The notes under the pieces were generated by a model that saw only the letters and a list, made by a program, of their open reading frames with translations, had not been told where the DNA came from and made no database searches. A stretch of DNA of 7,168 nt, taken from assembly GCA_900549045.1 (NCBI GenBank), contig URNE01000113.1:1-7168 (forward strand). The letters are read 5' to 3'. This DNA comes from an uncultured bacterium. GTDB taxonomy: Bacteria > Verrucomicrobiota > Lentisphaeria > Victivallales > UBA1829. The translations under genes and the position numbers were made by a program. Numbering within the stretch: position 1 is the stretch's first letter; each line of letters opens with the position of its first letter. Positions 1 to 6,512 of this stretch are shown here, piece by piece.

Positions 1-761
1 TGAACGTATTGGTTACCGGCGGCGCGCGAGGAATCGGCGCGGGAATTGTGAGCGAACTGGCAAAAAAGGGACACAGTGTCGCGTTCTGCGGACGCGGAGA
101 AGCGGAAAAGTGCGCGGAGCGTCTTGCGGAATTGCGCGGCGCGTTTCCGAACGGCAAATTCCAGTACTACCAGTGCGACATTTCCAAAGACGAGGACCGC
201 AAAAGACTTCTGGATTCCTTCATTGCCGATTTCGGATCGATCGACATGCTCGTCAACAACGCCGGCGTCGCCCCGGACGTCCGCGCCGACCTTCTTGAGA
301 TGAGTGAAGAGAGCTTCGACCGTGTGCTCGGCATCAATCTGCGCGGACCCTTCTTTCTGACTCAGATGGCGGCAAAGCGGATCATGGAAAACAAAAACGG
401 CGCGTTTCACTGCATCGTGAACATCGGCTCCGTTTCCGCCGACTACGCCAGCATCAACCGCGGCGAATACTGCCTTTCCAAAGCGGGCGTCGCAATGGCG
501 ACCAAGCTCTGGGCGGTGCGGCTTGCGGATGAGGGAATTCCGGTTTATGAAATCCGTCCGGGCGTCATCAAGAGCGATATGACGAGCGTCGTTTCCGCAA
601 AATACGACAAGATGATTGCGGACGGGCTCACGCTTCAGCGCCGCTGGGGGTATCCGGAAGACATCGGACGTGCAGTCGCGGCGCTCGCCGACGGCTCGTT
701 CGCCTACTCCACCGGACAGGTCGTCAACGTCGACGGCGGACTTACCGTTGAGCGTTTCTGA
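1..761 (+). CDS. Short-chain dehydrogenase/reductase (SDR, FabG-like), first base missing
   Basis: This is a classical SDR oxidoreductase, which interconverts an alcohol and a ketone with NAD(P)(H) in the cytoplasm. Reading back from the first internal start, the frame begins xTG-AAC-GTA-TTG, giving (M)NVLVTGG. The true start is therefore most likely an ATG whose A lies one base outside the window, and the protein is about 253 residues. Visible motifs are the cofactor-binding TGGARGIG (T6-G13), CD at 59-60, NNAG (86-89), N113, catalytic S144 in NIGS, Y157-x3-K161, RPG (186-188) and the C-terminal GQVVNVDGG typical of FabG-like SDRs. Arg32 after the second strand hints at NADP(H) preference. 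Its TGA shares one base with the next ATG (TGATG), so it is coupled to the flavoprotein gene. The context suggests a sugar or sugar-acid reductase or dehydrogenase rather than fatty-acid synthesis. The family is certain; the substrate is unknown. Confidence 0.93.
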   Translation, partial: NVLVTGGARGIGAGIVSELAKKGHSVAFCGRGEAEKCAERLAELRGAFPNGKFQYYQCDISKDEDRKRLLDSFIADFGSIDMLVNNAGVAPDVRADLLEMSEESFDRVLGINLRGPFFLTQMAAKRIMENKNGAFHCIVNIGSVSADYASINRGEYCLSKAGVAMATKLWAVRLADEGIPVYEIRPGVIKSDMTSVVSAKYDKMIADGLTLQRRWGYPEDIGRAVAALADGSFAYSTGQVVNVDGGLTVERF

Positions 762-2689
762 TGAAGACTCTGAACACGCTCATCATCGGCAGCGGAGCGG
801 CGGGGCTCGCCGCCGCGGTCCGGCTGAACGCGCTCGGCGTGGAGGACATCGCGATCTACACGGAGGGACTCAAAATGGGAACCTCCATCAACACCGGAAG
901 CGACAAGCAGACTTATTACAAGCTCGGCATGTACGGCGCGGAACCCGATTCCCCGCATCTCCTTGCGGAGGATCTGATGCGCGGCGGTTCGGTGCACGGC
1001 GATATCGCGCTGGTTGAAGCCGCGCTCTCTCCGCTTGCATTTCATCATCTCGCCGCGCTCGGCGTGCCGTTCCCGCATGACGAATTCGGACAGTTCATCG
1101 GCTACAAGACCGACCACGACCCGAAGCGCCGCGCCACCAGCTGCGGTCCCTACACCTCCCGCGACATGTGCCGCGCGCTCATCCGCGAAGTTCACCGGCG
1201 CGGAATCGAAGTCTGCGAAAAACGAGTCGCAGTGAAACTCCTGACCTCTTCCGGCGCGGACGGCGGAACGGTTTGCCGGGGTGCGGTCTTCCTGGATACA
1301 ACCTCCGAACGCCCGGTGTTCGAGACCGTTTTTGCGGAGAACGTCGTCTTTGCCGTCGGCGGGCCCGGCGGATTCTATGCGCGGAGTGTTTATCCGGCCG
1401 TTCACACGGGGGCGATAGGACTTGCGATTGAGGCGGGGGCGAAAACCCGGAATCTTCCGGAATTCCAGTACGGCATGGCGTCGACGAAGTTCCGCTGGAA
1501 TGTTTCGGGCAGTTACATGCAAGTGCTTCCGCGCATCGTTTCGCGTGCGGCGGACGGCGTTTCGGATGAGCGCGAGTTCCTGCGGGAGTATTTCGATTCC
1601 GCCGCCTCCATGTACGATTCCATCTTTCTGAAGGGTTATCAGTGGCCGTTTGCGGCGGGACACATCCCCGGCTCGTCGCTGATTGACATCTTCGTCGACA
1701 TCGAGATTTCCAGGCGCGGACGCCGCGTGTTTCTTGATTACCGCACCGATCCGGCGGATTTCCGGTTCGAGGCGCTCAATGCCGAAACGCGCGAATATCT
1801 CACCAAATCCGCCGCCGTTGCGGATTCGCCGCTGAAGCGTCTGGAACTGCTCAACGCGCCCGCAATTGAACTTTACCGTCAGCACGGCATCGATCTTGCG
1901 GCGGAGGCTCTGGAGATTGCTGTCTGCGCGCAGCACAACAACGGCGGGCTTGCCGCGAACATCTGGTGGGAATCGGAGAACATCAAAGGTCTTTTCCCGG
2001 TCGGCGAGGTCAACGGATCCCATGGCGTGACGCGTCCGGGCGGAACCGCACTGAACGCCGGACAGGTCGGCGCGTTCCGCGCGGCGGAATTCATTGCGGC
2101 GATGCGGCAGTATGAACCTGTCTGCATCGAAGACGCCGCGTGGCTTGCGAACTCTCAGCTGGAGGTGTTCCGCAAACGGATGCTTGTTCCCGCAAAGCTC
2201 AACTGGCGCGAGGAGCGCCGCAAGTTTCAGACCCGCATGAGCGAATCCGCCGCATTCGTCCGGGAAGGACGGATGCTCGCGAAGGCGCTCGCCGAAACGC
2301 GTGAACAGCTCGCCCTGTTGAACGCGGACGGTCTCGGCGGACTCGATTCCCGCGCGCTTGCGGAGACACTGCGGAACGGTCAGCTCCTGACCGCGCAGGT
2401 CCTTTATCTGGAAACCATGCGGAAACAGGTCGGCGACGGCGTCGGTTCGCGCGGAAGCTCGATTGTCATTGCGGAGCGCGGCGAATATATCCACCCGTCG
2501 CTGCCGCCGTACTGGCAGATAGAAAAAGAGGATGCTTCGTTCCGCGGCAAGGTTCTGACCGCGCGTCTGAATGCCGCCGGCGAGGCGGAAATGGCATGGG
2601 AGCCGTGCCGCGGACTGCCCGTCACCGACGGCTGGTTCGAGAACGTCTGGCGCGCATGCCGGGAAAAGAAAATTTACGGGGAGGCATGA
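761..2689 (+). CDS. FAD-dependent oxidoreductase, fumarate reductase/L-aspartate oxidase flavoprotein superfamily
   Basis: A 642-residue flavoprotein of the FAD_binding_2 type, predicted to oxidise or reduce a C-C/C=C bond next to a carboxylate or carbonyl. Seen: the N-terminal dinucleotide motif G10-S-G-A-A-G15; GGSVHGD (75-81); an FAD-domain return strand VVFAVGGPGGFY (195-206); QHNNGG (391-396), whose H392 matches the position of the conserved active-site His of fumarate reductase and NadB; and the second FAD motif GLFPVGEVNGSHG (410-422) followed by RPGGTALN. Residues from about 460 resemble the helical C-terminal domain of the family, including a GSRGSS stretch (562-567) where relatives have ESRG. 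There is no signal peptide, haem motif or iron-sulphur motif, so it is probably a soluble cytoplasmic enzyme. The usual Gly/Ser-rich segment after the first strand is replaced by TSINTGSDKQTYYKL. The start overlaps the previous stop and has no clear Shine-Dalgarno, suggesting reinitiation. NadB is unlikely because the arginine motif PRDVVAR is not evident. Confidence 0.92.
   Translation: MKTLNTLIIGSGAAGLAAAVRLNALGVEDIAIYTEGLKMGTSINTGSDKQTYYKLGMYGAEPDSPHLLAEDLMRGGSVHGDIALVEAALSPLAFHHLAALGVPFPHDEFGQFIGYKTDHDPKRRATSCGPYTSRDMCRALIREVHRRGIEVCEKRVAVKLLTSSGADGGTVCRGAVFLDTTSERPVFETVFAENVVFAVGGPGGFYARSVYPAVHTGAIGLAIEAGAKTRNLPEFQYGMASTKFRWNVSGSYMQVLPRIVSRAADGVSDEREFLREYFDSAASMYDSIFLKGYQWPFAAGHIPGSSLIDIFVDIEISRRGRRVFLDYRTDPADFRFEALNAETREYLTKSAAVADSPLKRLELLNAPAIELYRQHGIDLAAEALEIAVCAQHNNGGLAANIWWESENIKGLFPVGEVNGSHGVTRPGGTALNAGQVGAFRAAEFIAAMRQYEPVCIEDAAWLANSQLEVFRKRMLVPAKLNWREERRKFQTRMSESAAFVREGRMLAKALAETREQLALLNADGLGGLDSRALAETLRNGQLLTAQVLYLETMRKQVGDGVGSRGSSIVIAERGEYIHPSLPPYWQIEKEDASFRGKVLTARLNAAGEAEMAWEPCRGLPVTDGWFENVWRACREKKIYGEA
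2678..2684 (+). promoter_or_regulatory. Ribosome binding site of the XRE-cupin regulator
   Basis: GGGGAGG lies inside the last codons of the flavoprotein gene. Two adjacent in-frame ATGs follow, at 2686 (one base away) and 2689 (four bases away). The spacing favours 2689 as the start, although 2686 would give an ATGA overlap and one extra Met. The site argues against longer upstream starts such as 2596. Confidence 0.7.
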
Positions 2690-3222
2690 TGGACGAAGAG
2701 AAAATCTGCGACTTCCGGATTCTGCGCGAACTGCGCCGGAGCCATGATCTGAGCATTGCCGATCTCTCCGCGCAGAGCGGGGTTTCGGCGAGTGTCATTT
2801 CAAAACTCGAACGCAATCAGACCAAAGCCGAACTGGATACGCTGTACCGTCTGGCCCGCGTCTTCCGCCTTTCGCTCGGCGACCTGATTTCGCTTGCGGA
2901 GAACAAAGCTCCGCATCAGGTCAACGAGGAGAGTTACCGTTCGGGCGATTTCTCGTTCCGCCGCGTCAGCTACGGAAACATGCGCTGCATGCACGGATTC
3001 GCAAAGAAGAGCGGCGCGCTTTCCAAGCCTGAACTGCACGGTGACGATTTCGAGACCTGCTGGCTGCTGAGCGGAAAACTGCGCATCGTTCTTCCGAATG
3101 AAGTCTGCCTGCTCGAACCCGGCATGTCCGTCCAGTTCGACGCGCTTCTTCCACACACCTACGAAGTCCTGGAGGACTGCGAGGTGTTCATTGTTCATCT
3201 GAAAAAAGGAAACCGGTTTTAA
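2689..3222 (+). CDS. XRE-family transcriptional regulator with C-terminal cupin domain
   Basis: A 177-residue DNA-binding regulator. Residues about 9-65 form a lambda-repressor-type helix-turn-helix: ILRELRRSHDLSIADLS, then the recognition-helix region GVSASVISKLERNQ, then LDTLYRLARVFRLSLGDL. Residues about 95-172 form a small cupin barrel. The ELHGDDFETCWLLSGKL stretch supplies H117 and E122, and LEPGMSVQFDALLPH supplies P144-G145 and H156, so a metal or small-ligand pocket is plausible. HTH-cupin proteins of this kind normally sense a pathway metabolite and control their neighbours, often as repressors. Here the gene sits third in a catabolic operon, sharing bases with the flavoprotein stop (TGATG). 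It should therefore be made together with the enzymes and may regulate itself and them. Its operator is not in the window. The start at 2689 is chosen from the GGGGAGG spacing; 2686 is the alternative. The family is certain and the ligand unknown. Confidence 0.94.
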   Translation: MDEEKICDFRILRELRRSHDLSIADLSAQSGVSASVISKLERNQTKAELDTLYRLARVFRLSLGDLISLAENKAPHQVNEESYRSGDFSFRRVSYGNMRCMHGFAKKSGALSKPELHGDDFETCWLLSGKLRIVLPNEVCLLEPGMSVQFDALLPHTYEVLEDCEVFIVHLKKGNRF

Positions 3223-3227
3223 GGAGA
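3221..3227 (+). promoter_or_regulatory. Strong ribosome binding site of the OYE-type gene
   Basis: AAGGAGA lies seven bases before the ATG at 3235 and overlaps the last two bases of the regulator's TAA stop. It is the best Shine-Dalgarno match in the window, which suggests high translation of the OYE-like enzyme and fixes its start. Confidence 0.8.
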
Positions 3228-3234
3228 TACAGTC

Positions 3235-4671
3235 ATGGCATTCCGCAAAGTAACTGAATTCAAAACACCGGAAGCGTTCGCCGAGTACGTCAGAAGCGAA
3301 AACTTCCACATCGGCGTCGCGCCTGAAGTGAAGGCCGACGGTTCCGCCGCGCTCGCTCAGCCCGTTCCGTACAAGGGGCGCATCATCGGAAACCGCTGGG
3401 CGGTTCTCCCGATGGAGGGCTGGGACTGCATGGACGACGGCACCCCGAGCGATTTCACAATGCGCCGCTGGCTCCGGTTCGCCCGGAGCGGAGCCAAGCT
3501 CATTTACGGCACCGAAGCCGGAGCCGTCATGCATACCGGACGCAGCAATCCGCAGCAGCTCCTCGTCGCGCCTCACACCGGAGCGGTGCTCAAGCATATC
3601 GTTTCCGAGATGCGCCGCGTTCACCGTGAAAAGTTCGGGAAGGACGACGATCTGGTCATCGGCATTCAGCTCACTCATTCCGGACGCTATTCGCATCCGA
3701 ACAAAGCGGACGTGCTCGAACCGGTGACCGCATATCAGCATCCGCTTCTCGACAAAAAATTCCATTGCTCCGCCGCGAACGTTGTGACGGATGAAGAGGT
3801 TGGAAACATCGTTCAGCACTTCATCACCGCCGCGAAAGTCGCGCAGGACGCGGGATTCGATTTTGTCGACATCAAGTCCGCGCACGGTTATCTCGGACAC
3901 GAATTCCTGACAGCTTACGACCGTCCGGGCAAGTACGGCGGATCATTTGAAAACCGCACGCGTTTCTTCCGTGAAATTGCGGAAGGCATTCAGAAAAATG
4001 TTCCGGGACTCGACATCTCGGCACGCGTCAGCCTGTTCGACGTCTTCCCGTTCGTCAAGGGCGGCGACGGCGTCGGTCATCCGATGGAATGGCCTGCCGG
4101 CACGCGCTATCCCTACGCGTTCGGCGGCGACGGAACGGGCATGGACATGGATCCGGATCTAAAGGAAACCGTTCAGTTCATCGACATGCTCGGGGAGTTC
4201 GGCGTCGGCATGATCTGCGCGACGATCGGCAGCCCGTATTACAATGTTCACATGCAGCGTCCCGCGTATTATCCGGTCAGCGACGGTTATGCGATGCCGG
4301 AGCCGCCGCTCTACAATGTCGGCCGTCACCTGAAAGCGGTGAAACGGCTGAAGGAACTGCGCCCTGACATGCTCGTTGTCGCTTCCGGTCTGACGTGTCT
4401 TCAGGAGTATCTCCCGAACGTCGCGGAATATGCGGTCGCGCACGGCTGGGCGGACTTCGCCGGAATCGGGCGCATGGTGCTTTCGTATCCGGAGATTTGC
4501 GCGGATACGCTTGCGGGAAAACCGCTGGACCGCCGCCATATCTGCCGTACCTTCGGCGACTGCACGAACGCGCCGCGCGCCGGCATGATTTCCGGCTGTT
4601 ATCCGCTCGACGAGTTCTACAAGAAGCGTCCCGAAGCGGTGAAGCTCCGCGAGCTGAAGAAAAATGCATGA
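3235..4671 (+). CDS. NADH:flavin oxidoreductase, Old Yellow Enzyme superfamily, single TIM barrel with degenerate FeS cysteines
   Basis: A 478-residue FMN-type TIM barrel expected to reduce an activated C=C bond (ene-reductase). Seen: GNRWAVLPMEGWD (52-64), the first strand and a PMEGWD signature of a divergent OYE subgroup; SGAKLIYGTEAGAV (85-98) and GRSNPQQL (102-109); QLTHSGRY (145-152); the active-site loop VDIKSAHGYL (211-220), with Lys214 where OYE1 has His191, His217 where OYE1 has Asn194, and the conserved Tyr219; YGGSFENR (234-241); and the phosphate-binding end of the barrel, ASG (383-385) and GIGRMV (410-415). The C-terminus has C437-x5-C443-x11-C455, reminiscent of the four-cysteine [4Fe-4S] motif of 2,4-dienoyl-CoA reductase (FadH) and trimethylamine dehydrogenase, but with one cysteine missing. 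The FAD/NAD(P) domain of those roughly 650-residue enzymes is absent. A Gly-rich insertion spans about 274-305. It lies 12 bases after the regulator and 8 before the lyase gene. The family is certain; the substrate and electron donor are unknown. Confidence 0.92.
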   Translation: MAFRKVTEFKTPEAFAEYVRSENFHIGVAPEVKADGSAALAQPVPYKGRIIGNRWAVLPMEGWDCMDDGTPSDFTMRRWLRFARSGAKLIYGTEAGAVMHTGRSNPQQLLVAPHTGAVLKHIVSEMRRVHREKFGKDDDLVIGIQLTHSGRYSHPNKADVLEPVTAYQHPLLDKKFHCSAANVVTDEEVGNIVQHFITAAKVAQDAGFDFVDIKSAHGYLGHEFLTAYDRPGKYGGSFENRTRFFREIAEGIQKNVPGLDISARVSLFDVFPFVKGGDGVGHPMEWPAGTRYPYAFGGDGTGMDMDPDLKETVQFIDMLGEFGVGMICATIGSPYYNVHMQRPAYYPVSDGYAMPEPPLYNVGRHLKAVKRLKELRPDMLVVASGLTCLQEYLPNVAEYAVAHGWADFAGIGRMVLSYPEICADTLAGKPLDRRHICRTFGDCTNAPRAGMISGCYPLDEFYKKRPEAVKLRELKKNA

Positions 4672-4676
4672 GGTGA
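4670..4676 (+). promoter_or_regulatory. Ribosome binding site of the heparinase-like gene
   Basis: GAGGTGA overlaps the TGA stop of the OYE-type gene (4669-4671) and ends three bases before the ATG at 4680. The overlap of stop and Shine-Dalgarno suggests translational coupling. Confidence 0.65.
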
Positions 4677-4679
4677 ATC

Positions 4680-6512
4680 ATGAATCCCAACGATTATCTG
4701 ATTTCATTTCTGCCGCAGGATTTTTTTCAGAAGATTGAGGCAGGCAGGATCAACCGTCAGCTTTTTCCGCCGTTTTCGGATCGCGCCGCGTGGGAGGCGC
4801 TGAAGACTCAGCCTTCAAAGCGTACCGTCATCCGGGAACTGCTGGATGAGGCGGAACAGCTCCGAACCGTTCCGCCTCCGGTTCTGCTTTATTCCTCTTA
4901 CTGTGAGTACGGAATCAACGGCAACCGCATCAACTTCGAGGCTCCGTATTTTGACCGCCGCAATCATCTCGGAACGCTTGTCCTCGCTCTCTGTCTGACC
5001 GGGGATCGCGACCGCTGGCTGATGCCGACGCTGGATTATCTCTTCGCGATTCTGGAAGAACAGTCGTGGTGCATGCCCGCCCATGCGCGCTGGAACGGCC
5101 CGTTTCCGAATCCCCTGCGCTGTCAGTCCGACCTTTTCGCATCGGAAACAGCTGCGCAGATCGGCGCGACGGTAAATCTGCTCGGCGATCTTTTTGAAGA
5201 GGTCTGCCCGGGACTTGTCGAGCGCATCCGCACGGAAACGCTCGAACGCACAGTCCGCAAGGCTCTGGATCCCGCGCTTTCGTGGCTCCAGTTCTGGTTT
5301 CATGCGGAAGTCCCCGGAAACTGGACTCCGTGGTGCTGTTACAATCTCCTCTTCGCGGCGGTCTGCCTGGAAAACAATCCGCAGAAACTTTCGGACTGTT
5401 TCCATGCGTATCTCCAGCCGGTCTCCCGCTTCGCGTATCACTACGCGGACGACGGCTATTGCGCGGAAGGTCCCTCCTACTACAGCAAGGCGGGCGGAAT
5501 GCTCTTCAAGCTCACCGACGTCATGGACAAGATGCTGCCCGGCTGCATGGACAAATATTATGCGGAGCCGAAGACCCGCGCAATTTTCGAGTTCATCACA
5601 AAGCTCCGCATCGGGAACGACCAGGTCTCGTTCGGCGACTCGCAGCCGCACCAGCTGCCGCTGCTGTCGCTCGTGCTCCCCTGCGGCGAACGCTTCCGTT
5701 CTCCCGCGCTTCTGGATTACGGACGCGGACAGGAACTGCATATCCAGTCCTGGTGCGGCGACGAGCTTTGCGAAACGCTCGCTCTGCTTTTCGACGCTCC
5801 CGCGGAGTTCCCGACGGAACCGGTGAACCCGCCTGCGGTCTCCACATTCCATGACCGTCTCTCGGTTTTGCGTTCCGCGCACTTCTCCGCGACGCTGAAA
5901 GGCGGATACAACAAGGAACCGCACAACCACAACGATCTCGGACACTTCACGCTTTACAACGGAACGAAGCCGGTCATCGTCGACGCCGGAAGCGGACTTT
6001 ACACCAAACTCAATTTTTCGCCGCTCCGCTACACCATCTGGTATACGCGCGGAAGCGGACACAATGCGCCTGTCTTCGATGGGCTTGAACAGCCGGAAGG
6101 CACGGAACGGGCGGTCCTCGGCGACCCGGAGGTTGCGCCGGAGGGAACGCGCCTGGTCTGCGATCTTTCCAAAGTCTATCCCCCCGAAGCCGGCGTCCGC
6201 TCTCTGAAGCGCGTGATGCTCTATTCGGAGAACAAAGTCGTCGTTGAGGATTCGTTTGAGCTTGCGGTGCCGCGCACGGCGTATATCAACCTCATCACGG
6301 CGGAAACTCCGGTCGTCGAGGGCAACGCAATCCGTCTCGGCGATACGCTGCTGACGCTTGACGGCATTGAATTCTCCGGAACGGAGGCGCTGCCGGATCT
6401 GCTGCATGACCGCAGCCGGAAGCGCGCCTGGGCCTCCTCGCTGACCCGCATCGTGCTGAAAACGGCAAACACTCACTACAAGATGATCTTTACGACAGGA
6501 GAAGCAAAATGA
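4680..6512 (+). CDS. Heparinase II/III family polysaccharide lyase, apparently without signal peptide
   Basis: A 610-residue protein with the heparinase II/III layout: an alpha/alpha-toroid N-terminal half (about 30-370) and a beta-sandwich C-terminal half (about 385-605). Members cleave uronic-acid-containing polysaccharides (heparin, alginate and similar) by beta-elimination, leaving a 4,5-unsaturated uronate. Seen: NWTPWCCYNLL (214-224), the conserved Asn-Trp of the toroid; DDGYCAEGPSYY (257-268), holding the probable catalytic Tyr and Glu; and EPHNHNDLGHFTLYNG (413-428), the hallmark His/Asn/Asp motif of the Hepar_II_III domain, followed by VDAGSGLY. The N-terminus (MNPNDYLISFLPQDFF) has no charged-then-hydrophobic signal peptide, so a cytoplasmic enzyme acting on imported oligosaccharides is likely, as for PL15-type oligoalginate lyases. 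The ATG at 4680 is placed by GAGGTGA. It overlaps the ThuA-domain gene by 4 bases (ATGA). The exact PL family and substrate cannot be told by eye. Confidence 0.9.
   Translation: MNPNDYLISFLPQDFFQKIEAGRINRQLFPPFSDRAAWEALKTQPSKRTVIRELLDEAEQLRTVPPPVLLYSSYCEYGINGNRINFEAPYFDRRNHLGTLVLALCLTGDRDRWLMPTLDYLFAILEEQSWCMPAHARWNGPFPNPLRCQSDLFASETAAQIGATVNLLGDLFEEVCPGLVERIRTETLERTVRKALDPALSWLQFWFHAEVPGNWTPWCCYNLLFAAVCLENNPQKLSDCFHAYLQPVSRFAYHYADDGYCAEGPSYYSKAGGMLFKLTDVMDKMLPGCMDKYYAEPKTRAIFEFITKLRIGNDQVSFGDSQPHQLPLLSLVLPCGERFRSPALLDYGRGQELHIQSWCGDELCETLALLFDAPAEFPTEPVNPPAVSTFHDRLSVLRSAHFSATLKGGYNKEPHNHNDLGHFTLYNGTKPVIVDAGSGLYTKLNFSPLRYTIWYTRGSGHNAPVFDGLEQPEGTERAVLGDPEVAPEGTRLVCDLSKVYPPEAGVRSLKRVMLYSENKVVVEDSFELAVPRTAYINLITAETPVVEGNAIRLGDTLLTLDGIEFSGTEALPDLLHDRSRKRAWASSLTRIVLKTANTHYKMIFTTGEAK
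6497..6502 (+). promoter_or_regulatory. Ribosome binding site of the ThuA-domain gene
   Basis: AGGAGA lies six bases before the ATG at 6509, within the last codons of the lyase gene. Good match and spacing support this start despite the 4-base overlap with the upstream stop. Confidence 0.75.

Noticed and set aside
704..2494. 596-codon minus-strand open frame opposite the flavoprotein gene
   Set aside because: It is in codon register with the sense gene and its product is Arg/Ala-rich with no recognisable domain. The sense protein has full FAD motifs, so this is a shadow.
2596..2688. Upstream start at 2596 giving the regulator about 31 extra residues
   Set aside because: The extension overlaps the flavoprotein C-terminus, reads as Arg-rich shadow sequence, and GGGGAGG with ATG at 2689 gives a normal XRE N-terminus.
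3223..3234. Possible terminator or promoter in the gap between the regulator and the OYE-type gene
   Set aside because: Only 12 bases are available, mostly taken up by the Shine-Dalgarno; there is no hairpin or -35/-10 pair.
2800..3900. 366-codon minus-strand open frame opposite the regulator and OYE-type genes
   Set aside because: It has the same register effect across two in-frame sense genes, ends at Ser38 (TCA) of the regulator, and has no recognisable domain.
1..4671. Resemblance of SDR + flavoprotein + OYE barrel to the bile-acid 7-dehydroxylation (bai) gene set
   Set aside because: No BaiB, BaiE, BaiF or BaiG homologues are present. The flavoprotein is FRD-type rather than BaiN-like, the OYE protein lacks the second domain of BaiCD/BaiH, and the lyase and ThuA genes point to carbohydrate.
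4721..4727. Run of seven T early in the lyase gene, possible slippage or phase-variation site
   Set aside because: The frame is intact through the run and codes Asp-Phe-Phe; a single run of seven is weak evidence for programmed slippage.
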